Source: Alcaligenes faecalis (GTDB lineage Bacteria; Pseudomonadota; Gammaproteobacteria; Burkholderiales; Burkholderiaceae_B). From it: a stretch of DNA of 64,000 nucleotides. Made by a program: the position numbers and the translations under genes. The DNA lies in contig NZ_CP031747.1 in the NCBI RefSeq assembly GCF_005311025.1, positions 3,263,634-3,327,633 of the forward strand, written 5' to 3'. Shown here piece by piece: positions 27,474 through 37,123 of this stretch (its first letter is position 1; the number at the start of each line of letters is the position of its first letter). The notes beneath the pieces were generated by a model that ran no database searches, was not told the DNA's origin, and saw only the letters and a list, made by a program, of their open reading frames with translations.

Positions 27474-28163
27474 ATGTTGCTTTACGGTTATGGGCCGCAG
27501 TTGCTGGTCGGCACCTGGGAAACCATCAAACTGGCAGTGCTCTCGCTGCTGGTTTCCCTGGTGCTGGGTCTGGTCGCTGCCCTGATGAAACTGTCCCGCA
27601 CCTCGCTGCTGCGATGGGTGGGCGGTTTGTATACCACCTTGATCCGGGGCGTCCCGGATCTGGTGCTTTTGATGTTGTTCTTTTTCAGCTTGCAAATCTG
27701 GCTGAACGAACTGACTGACTGGCTGGAATGGGACATGATCGAGATCGATCCCTTCGGAGCCGGTGTGGTCACGCTGGGCTTTATTTATGGTGCTTACTTT
27801 GCCGAAACCTTCCGTGGCGCCCTGATGGCTATCCCCAAGGGCCAAATGGAAGCGGGCAAAGCCTGTGGCTGGAGCGCCTGGCAAGTTCTGCATCGCATCC
27901 AGATTCCTCAAATGATGCGCTACGCCCTGCCCGGACTGGGCAATAACTGGCAAATCCTGCTCAAATCCACCGCGCTGGTGTCCCTGATCGGCCTGAGCGA
28001 TGTGGTCAAGATTGCGCAAAATGCCGGTAACGCGACCTTCAACTCCTTCCTCTTTGTGGGCATCACTGCCCTGATCTATCTGGGCCTGACCGCCGTCAGC
28101 AATATTGGACTGGGCTACCTGGAACGACGCTACAACATTGGCGTGAAAGGAGCACAGTTCTAA
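27474..28163 (+). CDS. Polar amino acid ABC transporter permease (HisQ type)
   Basis: A 229-residue inner-membrane subunit. About five hydrophobic helices are visible. The cytoplasmic EAA loop that docks the ATPase is GQMEAGKACGWSAWQVLHRI near residues 124-143. TLIRGVPDLVLLMLFFF matches the HisQ/GlnP family. It starts 16 bases after the binding-protein stop and its TAA overlaps the next ATG by one base. Confidence 0.9.
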   Translation: MLLYGYGPQLLVGTWETIKLAVLSLLVSLVLGLVAALMKLSRTSLLRWVGGLYTTLIRGVPDLVLLMLFFFSLQIWLNELTDWLEWDMIEIDPFGAGVVTLGFIYGAYFAETFRGALMAIPKGQMEAGKACGWSAWQVLHRIQIPQMMRYALPGLGNNWQILLKSTALVSLIGLSDVVKIAQNAGNATFNSFLFVGITALIYLGLTAVSNIGLGYLERRYNIGVKGAQF

Positions 28164-28864
28164 TGGATGTTCTGAACGAATTCTGGCGCGCCTATCTGTA
28201 CCAAAGCAATGGTCAGCTCTCGGGTCTGGCCATGACACTTTGGCTGCTGGTGATCTCGGTTGCCATCGGCTTTTTCCTGTCGATTTTCATGGCCATTGGC
28301 CGTGTCTCGGGCAAGGCCTGGCTATCGCGCCCTATCGGTGCCTTCACCTACTTTTTCCGTGGCACCCCCTTGTACGTGCAGATCCTACTGATCTACACCG
28401 CCATGTACAAGCTGGCCATCGTCAAATCCGTACCTGCACTGGAAGCCTTCTTCATGAGCGGCTTCAATTGCATGATTCTGGCACTGACCTTGAACACTGT
28501 TGGCTACACCACCGAGATTTTTGCCGGAGCCATCCGCTCCATGCCTCCCGGTGAAGTGGAGTCGGCCCGTGCGTATGGCATGTCCGGCTGGACCTTGTAC
28601 CGCCGCGTGATTCTGCCGCAAGCCCTGCGCCGTGTGCTGCCTGCTTACAGCAATGAAGTGGTGCTGATGCTGCATGCCACCTCGCTGGCCTTTACAGCCA
28701 CCGTCCCGGATCTGCTCAAGATCGCGCGCGATGCCAATGCGGCCACCTATCAAACCTTTACCTCCTACGGGATTGCTGCACTGATTTACCTGTGCGTGTC
28801 CTTCATTCTGGTGGGCATTTTCCGTATCGTGGAAAAGCGCCAAATGGCATTTTTGAATCACTGA
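28163..28864 (+). CDS. Polar amino acid ABC transporter permease (HisM type)
   Basis: A 233-residue permease partner of the upstream gene. It has TYFFRGTPLYVQILLIYTAM and the EAA loop GEVESARAYGMSGWTLYRRV near 133-152. The ATG overlaps the previous stop (TAATG). Since HisQ and HisM pair with HisP, the lack of an ATPase gene before the strong terminator at 28893-28926 means the ATPase must be encoded elsewhere, as in systems that share one ATP-binding subunit. Confidence 0.9.
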   Translation: MDVLNEFWRAYLYQSNGQLSGLAMTLWLLVISVAIGFFLSIFMAIGRVSGKAWLSRPIGAFTYFFRGTPLYVQILLIYTAMYKLAIVKSVPALEAFFMSGFNCMILALTLNTVGYTTEIFAGAIRSMPPGEVESARAYGMSGWTLYRRVILPQALRRVLPAYSNEVVLMLHATSLAFTATVPDLLKIARDANAATYQTFTSYGIAALIYLCVSFILVGIFRIVEKRQMAFLNH

Positions 28865-28892
28865 ACGCTGAGGTGCTGAGGTGCCGAACAAG

Positions 28893-28926
28893 AAAAAAGG
28901 GCCGCTTTCACAAGCCGCCCTTTTTT
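28893..28926. terminator. Bidirectional terminator after the ABC permease gene
   Basis: The arms AAAAAAGGGCCGCTT and AAGCCGCCCTTTTTT pair with one mismatch around the loop TCAC. It serves the convergent permease and DUF1641 genes. Confidence 0.88.
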
Positions 28927-28948
28927 CTTTAGCGATACAGCGGCCGTG

Positions 28949-29407
28949 TCAGTCCCCCGTGTGATCCAGGTCCTGATAACGCATCTGGCGCCCCATCACA
29001 CCGGCCATCATCAAAAAGAAAGTCAGGCCGCGACGCACTTCCGGCTCCTTGGCCAGTCGTATCAGGCCCATCAGGGTCGGTGTGGTCTCCGTGGCCCGCA
29101 CCTGATCCGAAGCCATACGTGCCGCATTTCCAACCGACCAGGCGGCCCCTATGCCCTCCTCAAAGCCCTTCATAAGCTTTTCGAGCATATAGTCGTCCGT
29201 CATATCCACCAGATCGGCCAGCAGGGACACCGCATCCACCACCCGATTAAGGCGACCACCGGCCAGCAAAGGTTCGATCTTGCCGATCAGTTCATCCAGG
29301 CCCTTGATGCCCGGATCCTCTCCAAGCAGGCTTTCCAGGGCGGAAGGGGACTTCTGAGCAGCTCCCGCATCACCGGGATTCAAGGATTTATCCGATACCG
29401 AATTCAT
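28949..29407 (-). CDS. DUF1641 family protein
   Basis: A 152-residue protein with the family core LIGKIEPLLAGGRLNRVVDA, then VSLLADLVDMTDDYMLEKLM and the C-terminal GLIRLAKEPEVRRGLTFFLM. DUF1641 proteins are small, helical and often encoded beside SQR-like flavoproteins or formate dehydrogenases; no enzymatic activity is established. AGGAGAG precedes the ATG. It starts 14 bases after the flavoprotein stop and is surely co-transcribed with it, so a role as a partner or membrane adaptor is plausible. Confidence 0.8.
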   Translation of the reverse strand: MNSVSDKSLNPGDAGAAQKSPSALESLLGEDPGIKGLDELIGKIEPLLAGGRLNRVVDAVSLLADLVDMTDDYMLEKLMKGFEEGIGAAWSVGNAARMASDQVRATETTPTLMGLIRLAKEPEVRRGLTFFLMMAGVMGRQMRYQDLDHTGD

Positions 29408-29421
29408 CTGTCTCTCCTGAA

Positions 29422-30612
29422 TTAGACCAAGCCACGGGCCACGGCCCAGTAAATACCCCGGTTAAAACCCTTGCGCAGCAGTCCACCCAGTTTGGTGGGC
29501 GGCGTGGGATGCACATCCTCCTTGTAGTCGTACCAAAGCGGCATACCGCCCTCCAGACCCATTTGGGCTACCGCCACCACCCGGCCATCGTACTCGTCGC
29601 TGGTGCGCCCAAATCGCAACTCTGAGGCCAGGTTGTTGACCACTACGGGCGATTGGTTATGGCAGGAGCCGCCCGCTTTACTGATAGGCAGGTCCACCGT
29701 GTCACCCAGCACGTATACATTGTCCAGCCCCAGCACCTTCATGGTTTGGTGATCGGTGGGGACCCAGCCTTCGTTGTCGGCGGCTTGAGAAATCCCCGAG
29801 TCACGTACAGCAGGCACCGCCGTAATGGGAGGAGTCGCCATCAGGAGGTCGAACGGCTCTTCTGCGCCTTCTTCGGAATAGGCAATCTTGCGTTCAGGGT
29901 CCACACGGCTCAGGGTGAAACCGCGTTGATGCTTGATGTCCCGATCCTCAAAAATGGGCGGCAAGACCTGACAAACCTCGTTCTGCATGAACAGACAATT
30001 ACGCAAAAGCTGGGAGGTTGTGGGATAGGTATAAGCAATCTCCACCTTGTCGCGTACACCACGACGACGCAGGTACTCGTCCAGCATCAAGGTTGTTTCT
30101 ACCGGTGCAATACCGCACTGGTGAGGAACGTTATGAGTTTTGGGGAAGGTGACCGTTACCAATACGCGGCCTTTTTCCAACTTGCTCAGGCGGTCAGCCA
30201 GTTGACGCGCAGGAGCATGCTGATAGAAGTGGTCACCGCCCTCTTTCAAACCTTCAATTTTTTCCGGAGAGGGCACGCAGCCCGTAGACAGCACCAGGTA
30301 GTCGTAATCAATCTTCTTGCCACTGGCGCAATGCAGGCGGCTGGCCTTGAAGTCAAAACCACTGACTTCCTCTAGCTGAAAATCAATTTCGGGGCGCAAA
30401 AGTGAAATTTGCGGACGTCGCAACTCGTCCCGAAAAAAAGCATCAAACGCCACGTACATAAAAGCGGGCTTGTAATAATGCCAGGGAGAGTTGGACAGCA
30501 TGGTAATGCGGACTTTACCAGAGCGAATTTCCGGGTATAGCTTGGTCACTAAATGATTGGCGGTCATCGTGCCGCCAATACCACCACCTACAATCACAAT
30601 ATGCTGCACCAT
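29422..30612 (-). CDS. FAD-dependent oxidoreductase, sulfide:quinone oxidoreductase-like
   Basis: A 396-residue flavoprotein. The FAD Rossmann motif is VIVGGGIGGTMTANHL at residues 6-21. Three cysteines sit where SQR enzymes carry theirs: LSTGCVPSPE, HQCGIAPVE and GGSCHNQSPV. The C-terminal segment with GDTVDLPISKAGGSCHNQSP resembles the second FAD contact of SQR and NDH-2 enzymes. It probably oxidises sulfide or a related sulfur compound and passes electrons to quinone at the membrane; the substrate is inferred from family only. AAGGAG precedes the ATG. It is the first gene of a two-gene operon with DUF1641. Confidence 0.82.
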   Translation of the reverse strand: MVQHIVIVGGGIGGTMTANHLVTKLYPEIRSGKVRITMLSNSPWHYYKPAFMYVAFDAFFRDELRRPQISLLRPEIDFQLEEVSGFDFKASRLHCASGKKIDYDYLVLSTGCVPSPEKIEGLKEGGDHFYQHAPARQLADRLSKLEKGRVLVTVTFPKTHNVPHQCGIAPVETTLMLDEYLRRRGVRDKVEIAYTYPTTSQLLRNCLFMQNEVCQVLPPIFEDRDIKHQRGFTLSRVDPERKIAYSEEGAEEPFDLLMATPPITAVPAVRDSGISQAADNEGWVPTDHQTMKVLGLDNVYVLGDTVDLPISKAGGSCHNQSPVVVNNLASELRFGRTSDEYDGRVVAVAQMGLEGGMPLWYDYKEDVHPTPPTKLGGLLRKGFNRGIYWAVARGLV

Positions 30613-30843
30613 CAGTATTCTCCTTAATGGGGGAAACTGCGCACCGGCTCTTGCAATGAAAAAATCTTTTCAAAAACAAGAAGATGCCCAGCTACAACTG
30701 AGACTTTGCAAAGCGAGCTTGGTAATGTGTCCAGCCAGTTTGTATCAGGCAGGTATTAAGCAGAAATTAAAGCAACCCATCAGACTCAATAAGCCACTTA
30801 ATCAATTTTATTTATCCCACACCCTTTCTTGAATTTAAAAATC

Positions 30844-30878
30844 AAGCTGGGGTGCTTATGCATACACCCCAGCTTTTT
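30844..30878. terminator. Second terminator-like hairpin left of typA
   Basis: The arms AAGCTGGGGTG and CACCCCAGCTT flank a ten-base loop and are followed by T on the plus strand. On the minus strand it would back up the typA terminator. No plus-strand gene precedes it. Confidence 0.65.
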
Positions 30879-30921
30879 AATACCGCGTTCTAAATCCGGC
30901 TGACGCCAACCATAGTAAGAC

Positions 30922-30953
30922 AAAAAAAACGCCTGCATCAAGCAGGCGTTTTC
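30922..30953 (-). terminator. Terminator after typA
   Basis: The arms AAAACGCCTGC and GCAGGCGTTTT flank the loop ATCAA. Eight A on the plus strand give a long U tract in the typA transcript, 23 bases past its stop. Confidence 0.9.
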
Positions 30954-30975
30954 TCGTATCGCTAAACCCGAAGAA

Positions 30976-32793
30976 TTAACTTTCGCGTTGGCTGCGACGG
31001 CGCTCGTGTTCTTTCAGGTAACGCTTGCGCAGGCGAATGGACTTGGGAGTCACTTCAACCAGCTCGTCGTCATCCAGGAAGTCCACGGCGTATTCAAGAG
31101 TCAGACGAATAGGTGGAACCAGATCAATATGCTCGTCCTTGCCGGAAGCACGCACGTTGGTCAGTTTCTTTTCCTTGATGGGGTTAACCACCAGGTCGTT
31201 GTCGCGGCTGTGAATACCGATGATCATGCCTTCGTACAGGGCATCACCCGGGGACACGAACATGCGACCACGATCCTGCAGCTTCCACAAGGCGTAGGCC
31301 ACGGCATCACCGTCGTCCTGGCTGATCAGCACGCCGTTACGACGCTCGCCAACCGTGCCTTCACGCATGGGGCGGAACTCGTCGAAGGTGTGGCTCATCA
31401 AGCCGGTACCGCGTGTCAGCGTCATGAACTCGCCCTGGAAACCGATCAGGCCACGGGCGGGAATACGGTACTCCAGACGTGTACGACCACGGCCATCAGC
31501 AACCATATCCTGCAAGTCACCACGACGGCGACCCAGTTCTTCCATCACGCCACCTTGGTGGCCGTCTTCGACGTCCACGGTCAGTTGCTCGTAGGGCTCC
31601 ATCTTGACGCCGTTCTCTTCACGAATCAGCACGCGTGGACGCGACACGGCCATTTCATAGCCTTCACGACGCATGTTTTCGATCAGAATGGTCAGGTGCA
31701 ATTCACCGCGACCGCACACTTCAAACACGGTATCGTCGTCAGTTTCGTTAACGCGCAGAGCCACGTTGGACTTCAATTCACGGTCCAGGCGATCACGCAG
31801 CTGACGGCTGGTCACGAACTTGCCTTCACGACCGGCCAGAGGCGAGGTGTTCACCATGAAGTTCATGGTCAGGGTAGGCTCGTCAATGCGCAGCAAAGGC
31901 AGAGCTTCCTGGTGAGCAGGATCGGTCACCGTGCAACCAATGCCCAGCTCTTCAATACCGTTGATCAGCACGATGTCGCCGGCTTCAGCTTCATCTACCG
32001 ATACACGCTCCAGGCCCTTGAACTTCAGAACCTGATTGATACGGCCTTTGATGACTTCACCATCAGGACCAAATTTCACGACCACGTCCTGGGCAGCGCG
32101 CACGCGGCCACGGTTCACACGGCCTACACCGATCTTGCCCACGTAGGAGCTGTAGTCCAGCGAACAGATCTGCAACTGCAACGGTGCGTTGACGTCGTCT
32201 TCACGCTGAGGCACATGCTCCAGGATAGCGTCGAACAAAGGACGCATATCGCCTTCACGCACGTCTTCGGTCAAACCGGCGTAGCCCGACAGACCCGATG
32301 CATAAATGATGGGGAAATCCAGCTGTTCGTCGGTCGCGCCCAGTTTGTCGAACAAGTCGAACGTAGCGTTGATCGCGAAGTCAGGACGGGCGCCGGGACG
32401 GTCAACCTTGTTGACCACCACAATCGGACGCAGACCCAGTTCCAGAGCTTTGCGAGTCACAAAGCGGGTTTGAGGCATGGGGCCTTCAACCGCATCCACC
32501 AGCAACAACACGCCGTCAACCATGGACAGCACGCGTTCGACCTCACCACCGAAGTCGGCGTGACCGGGGGTGTCGATAATGTTGATGTGGGTGCCTTCGT
32601 ATTCGACGGCACAGTTCTTCGCCAGAATGGTAATACCGCGTTCTTTCTCGATATCGCCCGAGTCCATGACACGTTCGGAGATATGTTCGTTGTCACGGAA
32701 CGTACCTGCCTGTCTCAACAATTGATCGACCAGGGTGGTCTTCCCGTGGTCAACGTGGGCAATAATGGCCACATTGCGCAATGCGCGTCTCAT
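30976..32793 (-). CDS. typA: Translational GTPase TypA/BipA
   Basis: A 605-residue ribosome-associated GTPase important in stress and cold adaptation. The G1 motif is [11 protein letters not shown] near residue 12, switch II is [15 protein letters not shown], and [11 protein letters not shown] provides the base-specificity motif. The EF-G-like domains and the C-terminal TypA-specific domain are complete. AAGGA precedes the ATG. It starts three bases after truB ends, making it the last gene of the scpB-to-typA block. In E. coli rpsO would follow truB; here typA does. Confidence 0.96.
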   Translation of the reverse strand: MRRALRNVAIIAHVDHGKTTLVDQLLRQAGTFRDNEHISERVMDSGDIEKERGITILAKNCAVEYEGTHINIIDTPGHADFGGEVERVLSMVDGVLLLVDAVEGPMPQTRFVTRKALELGLRPIVVVNKVDRPGARPDFAINATFDLFDKLGATDEQLDFPIIYASGLSGYAGLTEDVREGDMRPLFDAILEHVPQREDDVNAPLQLQICSLDYSSYVGKIGVGRVNRGRVRAAQDVVVKFGPDGEVIKGRINQVLKFKGLERVSVDEAEAGDIVLINGIEELGIGCTVTDPAHQEALPLLRIDEPTLTMNFMVNTSPLAGREGKFVTSRQLRDRLDRELKSNVALRVNETDDDTVFEVCGRGELHLTILIENMRREGYEMAVSRPRVLIREENGVKMEPYEQLTVDVEDGHQGGVMEELGRRRGDLQDMVADGRGRTRLEYRIPARGLIGFQGEFMTLTRGTGLMSHTFDEFRPMREGTVGERRNGVLISQDDGDAVAYALWKLQDRGRMFVSPGDALYEGMIIGIHSRDNDLVVNPIKEKKLTNVRASGKDEHIDLVPPIRLTLEYAVDFLDDDELVEVTPKSIRLRKRYLKEHERRRSQRES

Positions 32794-32796
32794 AAC

Positions 32797-33549
32797 TCAT
32801 CCTTCTGATTGAAGTTTTTTGGGCAAAATCTCGGTAGGCAAGCTCTCGATGGCCAGCAAGGCCGACATCGGGTCTTCCATCGCCTGCAACCCGTCCAGGG
32901 TGTAGGCGTCGTCGATATGAAAAGGTCCTAATTCTGTCCGGCGCAAGGCCGTCAGATGGGCAAAACACCCCAGAGCACGTCCAATGTCTTGCGCCAGGGT
33001 CCGGATATAGGTTCCCTTGCTGCAACGTACAAACAAACGCGCCGATTGCGGCGTAAAGTCTTGCACCTGCAAATCGTGAATCACGAGATGTCGTGCCTCA
33101 CGTTCCAGCTCTATACCCTGACGGGCATATTCATACAGGGGCTTGCCATCGCGCTTGAGCGCGGAATACATGGGCGGCACCTGGGTAATGGGTCCTCGGA
33201 AAGCAGGTAGAACTGCTTCCAGCGCCTCGAGGGTGACACCGGCAAAATCTGCCGGAGCCTGGGACACCACATTGCCGGTCAAGTCACCTGAATCGGTTTC
33301 CTGCCCAAACTGCAAGGTAGCTTCATAGGCTTTGTCTGCTTCCAGCATCGTGGCGGAAATCTTGGTAGCCCGGCCAAAACAGCAAACCAGCAGGCCCGTT
33401 GCAAACGGGTCCAGGGTTCCAGTATGGCCAGCTTTGCGGGCATCCAGAGTGCGGCGGGCACGCTGCAAAGCGTGGTTGCTGGACATTCCGTCGGACTTGT
33501 CCAGTAGCAGCACACCATCAATCAACTGCCCGCGTTTTCGCGTAGCCAT
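32797..33549 (-). CDS. truB: tRNA pseudouridine(55) synthase TruB
   Basis: A 250-residue enzyme that makes pseudouridine 55 in the T-loop of tRNAs. The catalytic aspartate is in GHTGTLDPFATGLL near residue 43, preceded by LLLDKSDGMSSNHALQ. It lacks a long C-terminal PUA extension and is therefore shorter than E. coli TruB (314 residues). It follows rbfA by 33 bases and has a weak ribosome site. The nusA-infB-rbfA-truB order is conserved across bacteria. Confidence 0.95.
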   Translation of the reverse strand: MATRKRGQLIDGVLLLDKSDGMSSNHALQRARRTLDARKAGHTGTLDPFATGLLVCCFGRATKISATMLEADKAYEATLQFGQETDSGDLTGNVVSQAPADFAGVTLEALEAVLPAFRGPITQVPPMYSALKRDGKPLYEYARQGIELEREARHLVIHDLQVQDFTPQSARLFVRCSKGTYIRTLAQDIGRALGCFAHLTALRRTELGPFHIDDAYTLDGLQAMEDPMSALLAIESLPTEILPKKLQSEG

Positions 33550-33582
33550 CGTGTGTCAATCCGTGAAGAAACAACAGCCGCG

Positions 33583-33996
33583 TCAGGGCTGTTCGTCTGG
33601 CTCGTCCGATTTGGAAGCAGAGCCAGTCAATTCGCTATCGGCCTGGTTGGCGCTGTCGATGAGCTTGGAGAGCTCCATGCCGCGTTCCAACTGTCGGTCG
33701 TGATGAAAATGCAGAGTAGGAACCGTGTGGATGTGCAGCAGCTTGAACAGCAGCGAATGCAACCAACCGGCCTTCTCGGTCAAAGCCGCCTGAGCGACTT
33801 CGGGCTCGGCGCCCAGCACCGAGTAATACACTTTGGCGTGTGCGTAGTCTGGAGACAGCTCCACGCCGGTCAAGGTAATCAGACCAGCGCGGGTCATGTC
33901 GATCTCGCGCTGGATCAGAACCGCCAGATCCTTCTGGATCTGGTCGGCCAGGCGCAGGTTGCGCCCTGGGTTTGGTTTGGACTTGTGTCGTGCCAT
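33583..33996 (-). CDS. rbfA: Ribosome-binding factor A
   Basis: A 137-residue KH-fold protein that matures the 30S subunit and helps process the 16S 5' end. It has [20 protein letters not shown], then [19 protein letters not shown], with the conserved kinked AxG region. The last 25 residues are an acidic Ser/Asp tail. The gene begins three bases after infB ends, so translation is coupled; no strong ribosome site is present. Confidence 0.94.
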   Translation of the reverse strand: MARHKSKPNPGRNLRLADQIQKDLAVLIQREIDMTRAGLITLTGVELSPDYAHAKVYYSVLGAEPEVAQAALTEKAGWLHSLLFKLLHIHTVPTLHFHHDRQLERGMELSKLIDSANQADSELTGSASKSDEPDEQP

Positions 33997-33999
33997 AAA

Positions 34000-36900
34000 T
34001 TACAGTGTCCGGGCGATCTCTTTGATCTCGAAGATCTCAAGCTGGTCGCCCACTTGGATGTCGTTGTTGCCACGCAGCGTGATACCGCAATCGAAGCCGG
34101 AACGCACTTCCTTGACGTCGTCCTTGAAGCGGCGCAGGGAATCCAGGTAGCCACTCCAGTGCACGACGTTGTTGCGCAGCAAGCGAACTTGCGAATCGCG
34201 ACGGACCACGCCTTCGGTAACCATACAACCGGCGATATTGCCAATACGCGACACGTTGTAGACTTCGCGGATTTCAACCATACCGATGACTTCTTCGCGC
34301 TGCTCGGGAGCCAGCATGCCGGACAGGGCTGCTTTGACCTCGTCAACCGCATCGTAAATGATGTTGTAGTAACGCAGATCAATGCCGTTGGCTTCAGCCA
34401 GTTTCTTGGCGCTTTGCTCGGCACGGACGTTAAAGCCGATCACTACCGCGTTGGAGGCAATCGCCAGGTTGACGTCGCTCTCGGAAATACCACCCACGGC
34501 GGCGTGTACAACCACCACACGCACTTCGTCGGTAGACAGCTTGACCAGCGACTGTACCAGCGCTTCTTGCGAGCCCTGAACGTCGGTCTTGATGATGAGC
34601 GACAGGGTTTGCATGCCTTCGCCCAGGTTGTCGAACATGGACTCCAGCTTGGCGGCCTGTTGACGCGACAGTTTCACATCACGGAACTTGCCTTGACGGA
34701 ACAGCGCGATCTCACGAGCTTTACGTTCGTCAGCCATCACAACCAGTTCATCACCCGCAGCGGGCACTTCAGTCAGACCCTGGATTTCTACAGGAATCGA
34801 CGGACCAGCCGAATTCAGCGACTTGCCGGTTTCGTTCAGCATGGCGCGAACGCGACCGAAGGAGGCGCCGACCAGCACGCTGTCACCACGGTTCAAGGTA
34901 CCGCTTTGAACCAGGATGGTGGCCACAGGACCGCGGCCCTTGTCCAGACGGGCTTCAATAACCGTACCCTTGGCAGGTGCGTCAACCGGAGCCTTCAACT
35001 CCAGCATTTCGGCCTGCAGCAGCACGTTTTCCAGCAATTCGTCGATGCCCTGGCCGGTTTTGGCCGACACAGGAATAAAGGGCACATCGCCACCGTATTC
35101 TTCAGGCACCACTTCTTCGGCTACCAGCTCTTGCTTGACGCGCTCTGGATTAGCTTCAGGCTTATCAATCTTGTTGATCGCCACCACCAGCGGCACGCCA
35201 GCGGCGCGAGCGTGGTGAATGGCTTCACGGGTCTGGGGCATCACACCGTCATCGGAGGCCACCACCAGAATCACCACGTCAGTGGCTTTGGTACCGCGAG
35301 CACGCATGGCCGTAAAGGCTTCGTGACCGGGGGTGTCCAGGAACGTAGCCGTGCCACGTTCTGTCTTGACGTTGTACGCACCGATGTGCTGTGTAATACC
35401 ACCGGCCTCGCCCGAGGCGATCTTGGCACGACGGATGTAGTCCAGCAGCGAAGTCTTACCGTGGTCAACGTGACCCATGACAGTTACCACTGGAGCACGG
35501 GGCTTCAGTTCGGCGTCGTTCTGAGCATCGGTATCGACCAGGAAGGCTTCAGGATCGTCCAGCTTGGCAGCAATCGCCTTGTGACCCAGTTCTTCGACCA
35601 GAATCATGGCTGTTTCCTGATCCAGAACCTGGTTGATGGTAACCATCTGACCCAGCTTCATCAGGTGCTTGATCACCTCGGCAGCCTTGACGGCCATCCG
35701 GTGAGCCAGATCGCTGACCGAAATGGTTTCTGGCACGTGCACTTCACGGGCAATGAATTCTGCCACTTGTGGTTCACGGCGCTCGGCCTGAGCGTTGCGG
35801 CCACCACGACCACCCTTGCCACGACCTGCCTTGGCATTGGCTTTCCAGCCTTCACGACCACCACCGGCACCGGCGGAAGCCACATCAGCTTTGGAAGGCT
35901 GCTTCTTGCGGCTGGCATCGCTGGTCCAGCCAGGGGTGCTGTCAGTCTTGACGGGTTTGCCCGGGGCCTTCTCGGTCTTGGAGCCTTTGGCGTCTTTCTT
36001 CTGAGCGCCCTTGGCACCTGCCTTGCTATCAGCCTCTGGCTCGGGAGCACGCAAGACCTTACGAGGACGGTTCAACATATCGCGCAACGCAGCGGCTTCG
36101 GCCTCTGCGGCCTTACGGGCGCGATCACGATCCTGGTCTTGCTCCACATCGGCGGCAACAGGAGGAATCACCGGGCCACGCACTGCACGGCGCTGACCAG
36201 TAGCGGCCATATCCCGAGGTTTTCCAGTCGAAGTGGGCGTTTTAGTCCCTTGAGGGTGCTGATTTTTATTCACAGAGTTAGCTTGACGGGCGTCGTTTAC
36301 AGATTTAGTAGGTTCCACGGGCTTTTCTTGGGCCGTAGGAGAGGGAGCCGATTCGGCCTTTTCCTGAACAGGCGCTGCCGCGGCTTCGGATGGCTCCGTT
36401 GCAGCAGGTGCTTGTTCCTGAGGCTGAGGCTCGGGTTTCTTTGTATCTTCCTGAGCAGCCTCAACGGGCTGTGCAGGAGCAGCAGGTTCGGGCGCAGGCT
36501 CGGCAACAGGAGTCGGCTCGGGAGCAGCCACCACTTCGGGCTCAGGCTCTGGCTTGGGCTCAGGCTTGGGCTCGACAGGGGCTTGCTCTTTCACAGGAGC
36601 TTCAGGAGTTGCTGCCACAGGATCTACGGGCTTGCTGACAGGCGCGGCAGGCGCCTGTTCAACAGCTTGCTTTTCCTGACTGGCCGCCTGGGCCTGAGCA
36701 GCTTGCTCCTTTGCATTTTCCTGTGCCAATGCCGCATTGGCTTCTGCCACCAGCTCGGAGGGATCACGCTTTACAAACACGCGTTTTTTGCGTGTTTCCA
36801 CCTGAATCGTGCGGGAGCGACCCGATCCGTCATCCTGACGGATCTCCGATGTTTGACGGCGAGTCAGGGTGATCTTGTTGCCTTCCTGACTGCCGTGCGA

Positions 36901-37056
36901 GCGGCGCAACGATTCAAGCAGCTTCGCCTTATCCGAATCAGTGATGGCGTCATCAACTGATTTGAGCTCAATACCTGCGCTACGCAACTGCTCCAGCAGA
37001 ACATTCGCAGGCATTTTCAGTTCTTGAGCGAACTGGGCGACAGTGTTACTCGACAT
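34000..37056 (-). CDS. infB: Translation initiation factor IF-2
   Basis: A 1018-residue GTPase that brings initiator tRNA to the 30S subunit. The IF2_N fold occupies residues 1-60 ([20 protein letters not shown]). A long low-complexity region rich in A, P, E, Q and K runs from about 90 to 430. The G domain starts near 525 with [17 protein letters not shown], followed by [15 protein letters not shown] and [10 protein letters not shown], then domains II-IV. It is longer than E. coli IF-2 (890 residues), mainly through this linker. An AGAGAGAG site precedes the ATG. It lies 67 bases downstream of nusA. Confidence 0.97.
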   Translation of the reverse strand: MSSNTVAQFAQELKMPANVLLEQLRSAGIELKSVDDAITDSDKAKLLESLRRSHGSQEGNKITLTRRQTSEIRQDDGSGRSRTIQVETRKKRVFVKRDPSELVAEANAALAQENAKEQAAQAQAASQEKQAVEQAPAAPVSKPVDPVAATPEAPVKEQAPVEPKPEPKPEPEPEVVAAPEPTPVAEPAPEPAAPAQPVEAAQEDTKKPEPQPQEQAPAATEPSEAAAAPVQEKAESAPSPTAQEKPVEPTKSVNDARQANSVNKNQHPQGTKTPTSTGKPRDMAATGQRRAVRGPVIPPVAADVEQDQDRDRARKAAEAEAAALRDMLNRPRKVLRAPEPEADSKAGAKGAQKKDAKGSKTEKAPGKPVKTDSTPGWTSDASRKKQPSKADVASAGAGGGREGWKANAKAGRGKGGRGGRNAQAERREPQVAEFIAREVHVPETISVSDLAHRMAVKAAEVIKHLMKLGQMVTINQVLDQETAMILVEELGHKAIAAKLDDPEAFLVDTDAQNDAELKPRAPVVTVMGHVDHGKTSLLDYIRRAKIASGEAGGITQHIGAYNVKTERGTATFLDTPGHEAFTAMRARGTKATDVVILVVASDDGVMPQTREAIHHARAAGVPLVVAINKIDKPEANPERVKQELVAEEVVPEEYGGDVPFIPVSAKTGQGIDELLENVLLQAEMLELKAPVDAPAKGTVIEARLDKGRGPVATILVQSGTLNRGDSVLVGASFGRVRAMLNETGKSLNSAGPSIPVEIQGLTEVPAAGDELVVMADERKAREIALFRQGKFRDVKLSRQQAAKLESMFDNLGEGMQTLSLIIKTDVQGSQEALVQSLVKLSTDEVRVVVVHAAVGGISESDVNLAIASNAVVIGFNVRAEQSAKKLAEANGIDLRYYNIIYDAVDEVKAALSGMLAPEQREEVIGMVEIREVYNVSRIGNIAGCMVTEGVVRRDSQVRLLRNNVVHWSGYLDSLRRFKDDVKEVRSGFDCGITLRGNNDIQVGDQLEIFEIKEIARTL
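36290..36740 (-). repeat. Low-complexity Pro/Glu/Ala/Gln coding region in infB
   Basis: Imperfect repeats of short motifs such as PEPKPEPE and APAPEP encode the disordered linker of IF-2. Codon usage is repetitive, with gaggct/cctgag-type units on the coding strand. Length polymorphism is likely. Confidence 0.65.
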
Positions 37057-37123
37057 TCGACTCTCTCTTGCTTTACTACAACTATTCTTAATGAATACAA
37101 CGCGCGGGACCTAGCTAGACATA

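Larger units (their letters stand above)
30613..30975. other. Intergenic region with two hairpins, no gene seen
   Basis: This 363-base AT-rich stretch between the SQR-like gene and typA holds the SQR upstream region at its left and two terminator-like hairpins at its right. No convincing open frame was found. An sRNA on the plus strand ending at the first hairpin is possible but unsupported. Confidence 0.6.

Noticed and set aside
30988-32808. A 606-codon plus-strand frame antisense to typA
   Set aside because: It mirrors the full TypA gene and has the unusual H/Q/T/V-rich composition typical of antisense frames in these genes.
33553-36960. A very long plus-strand open frame (1135 codons) antisense to infB and rbfA
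   Set aside because: The minus strand encodes intact IF-2 and RbfA with all motifs. The antisense frame arises from their codon bias, has low-complexity composition and no family resemblance.
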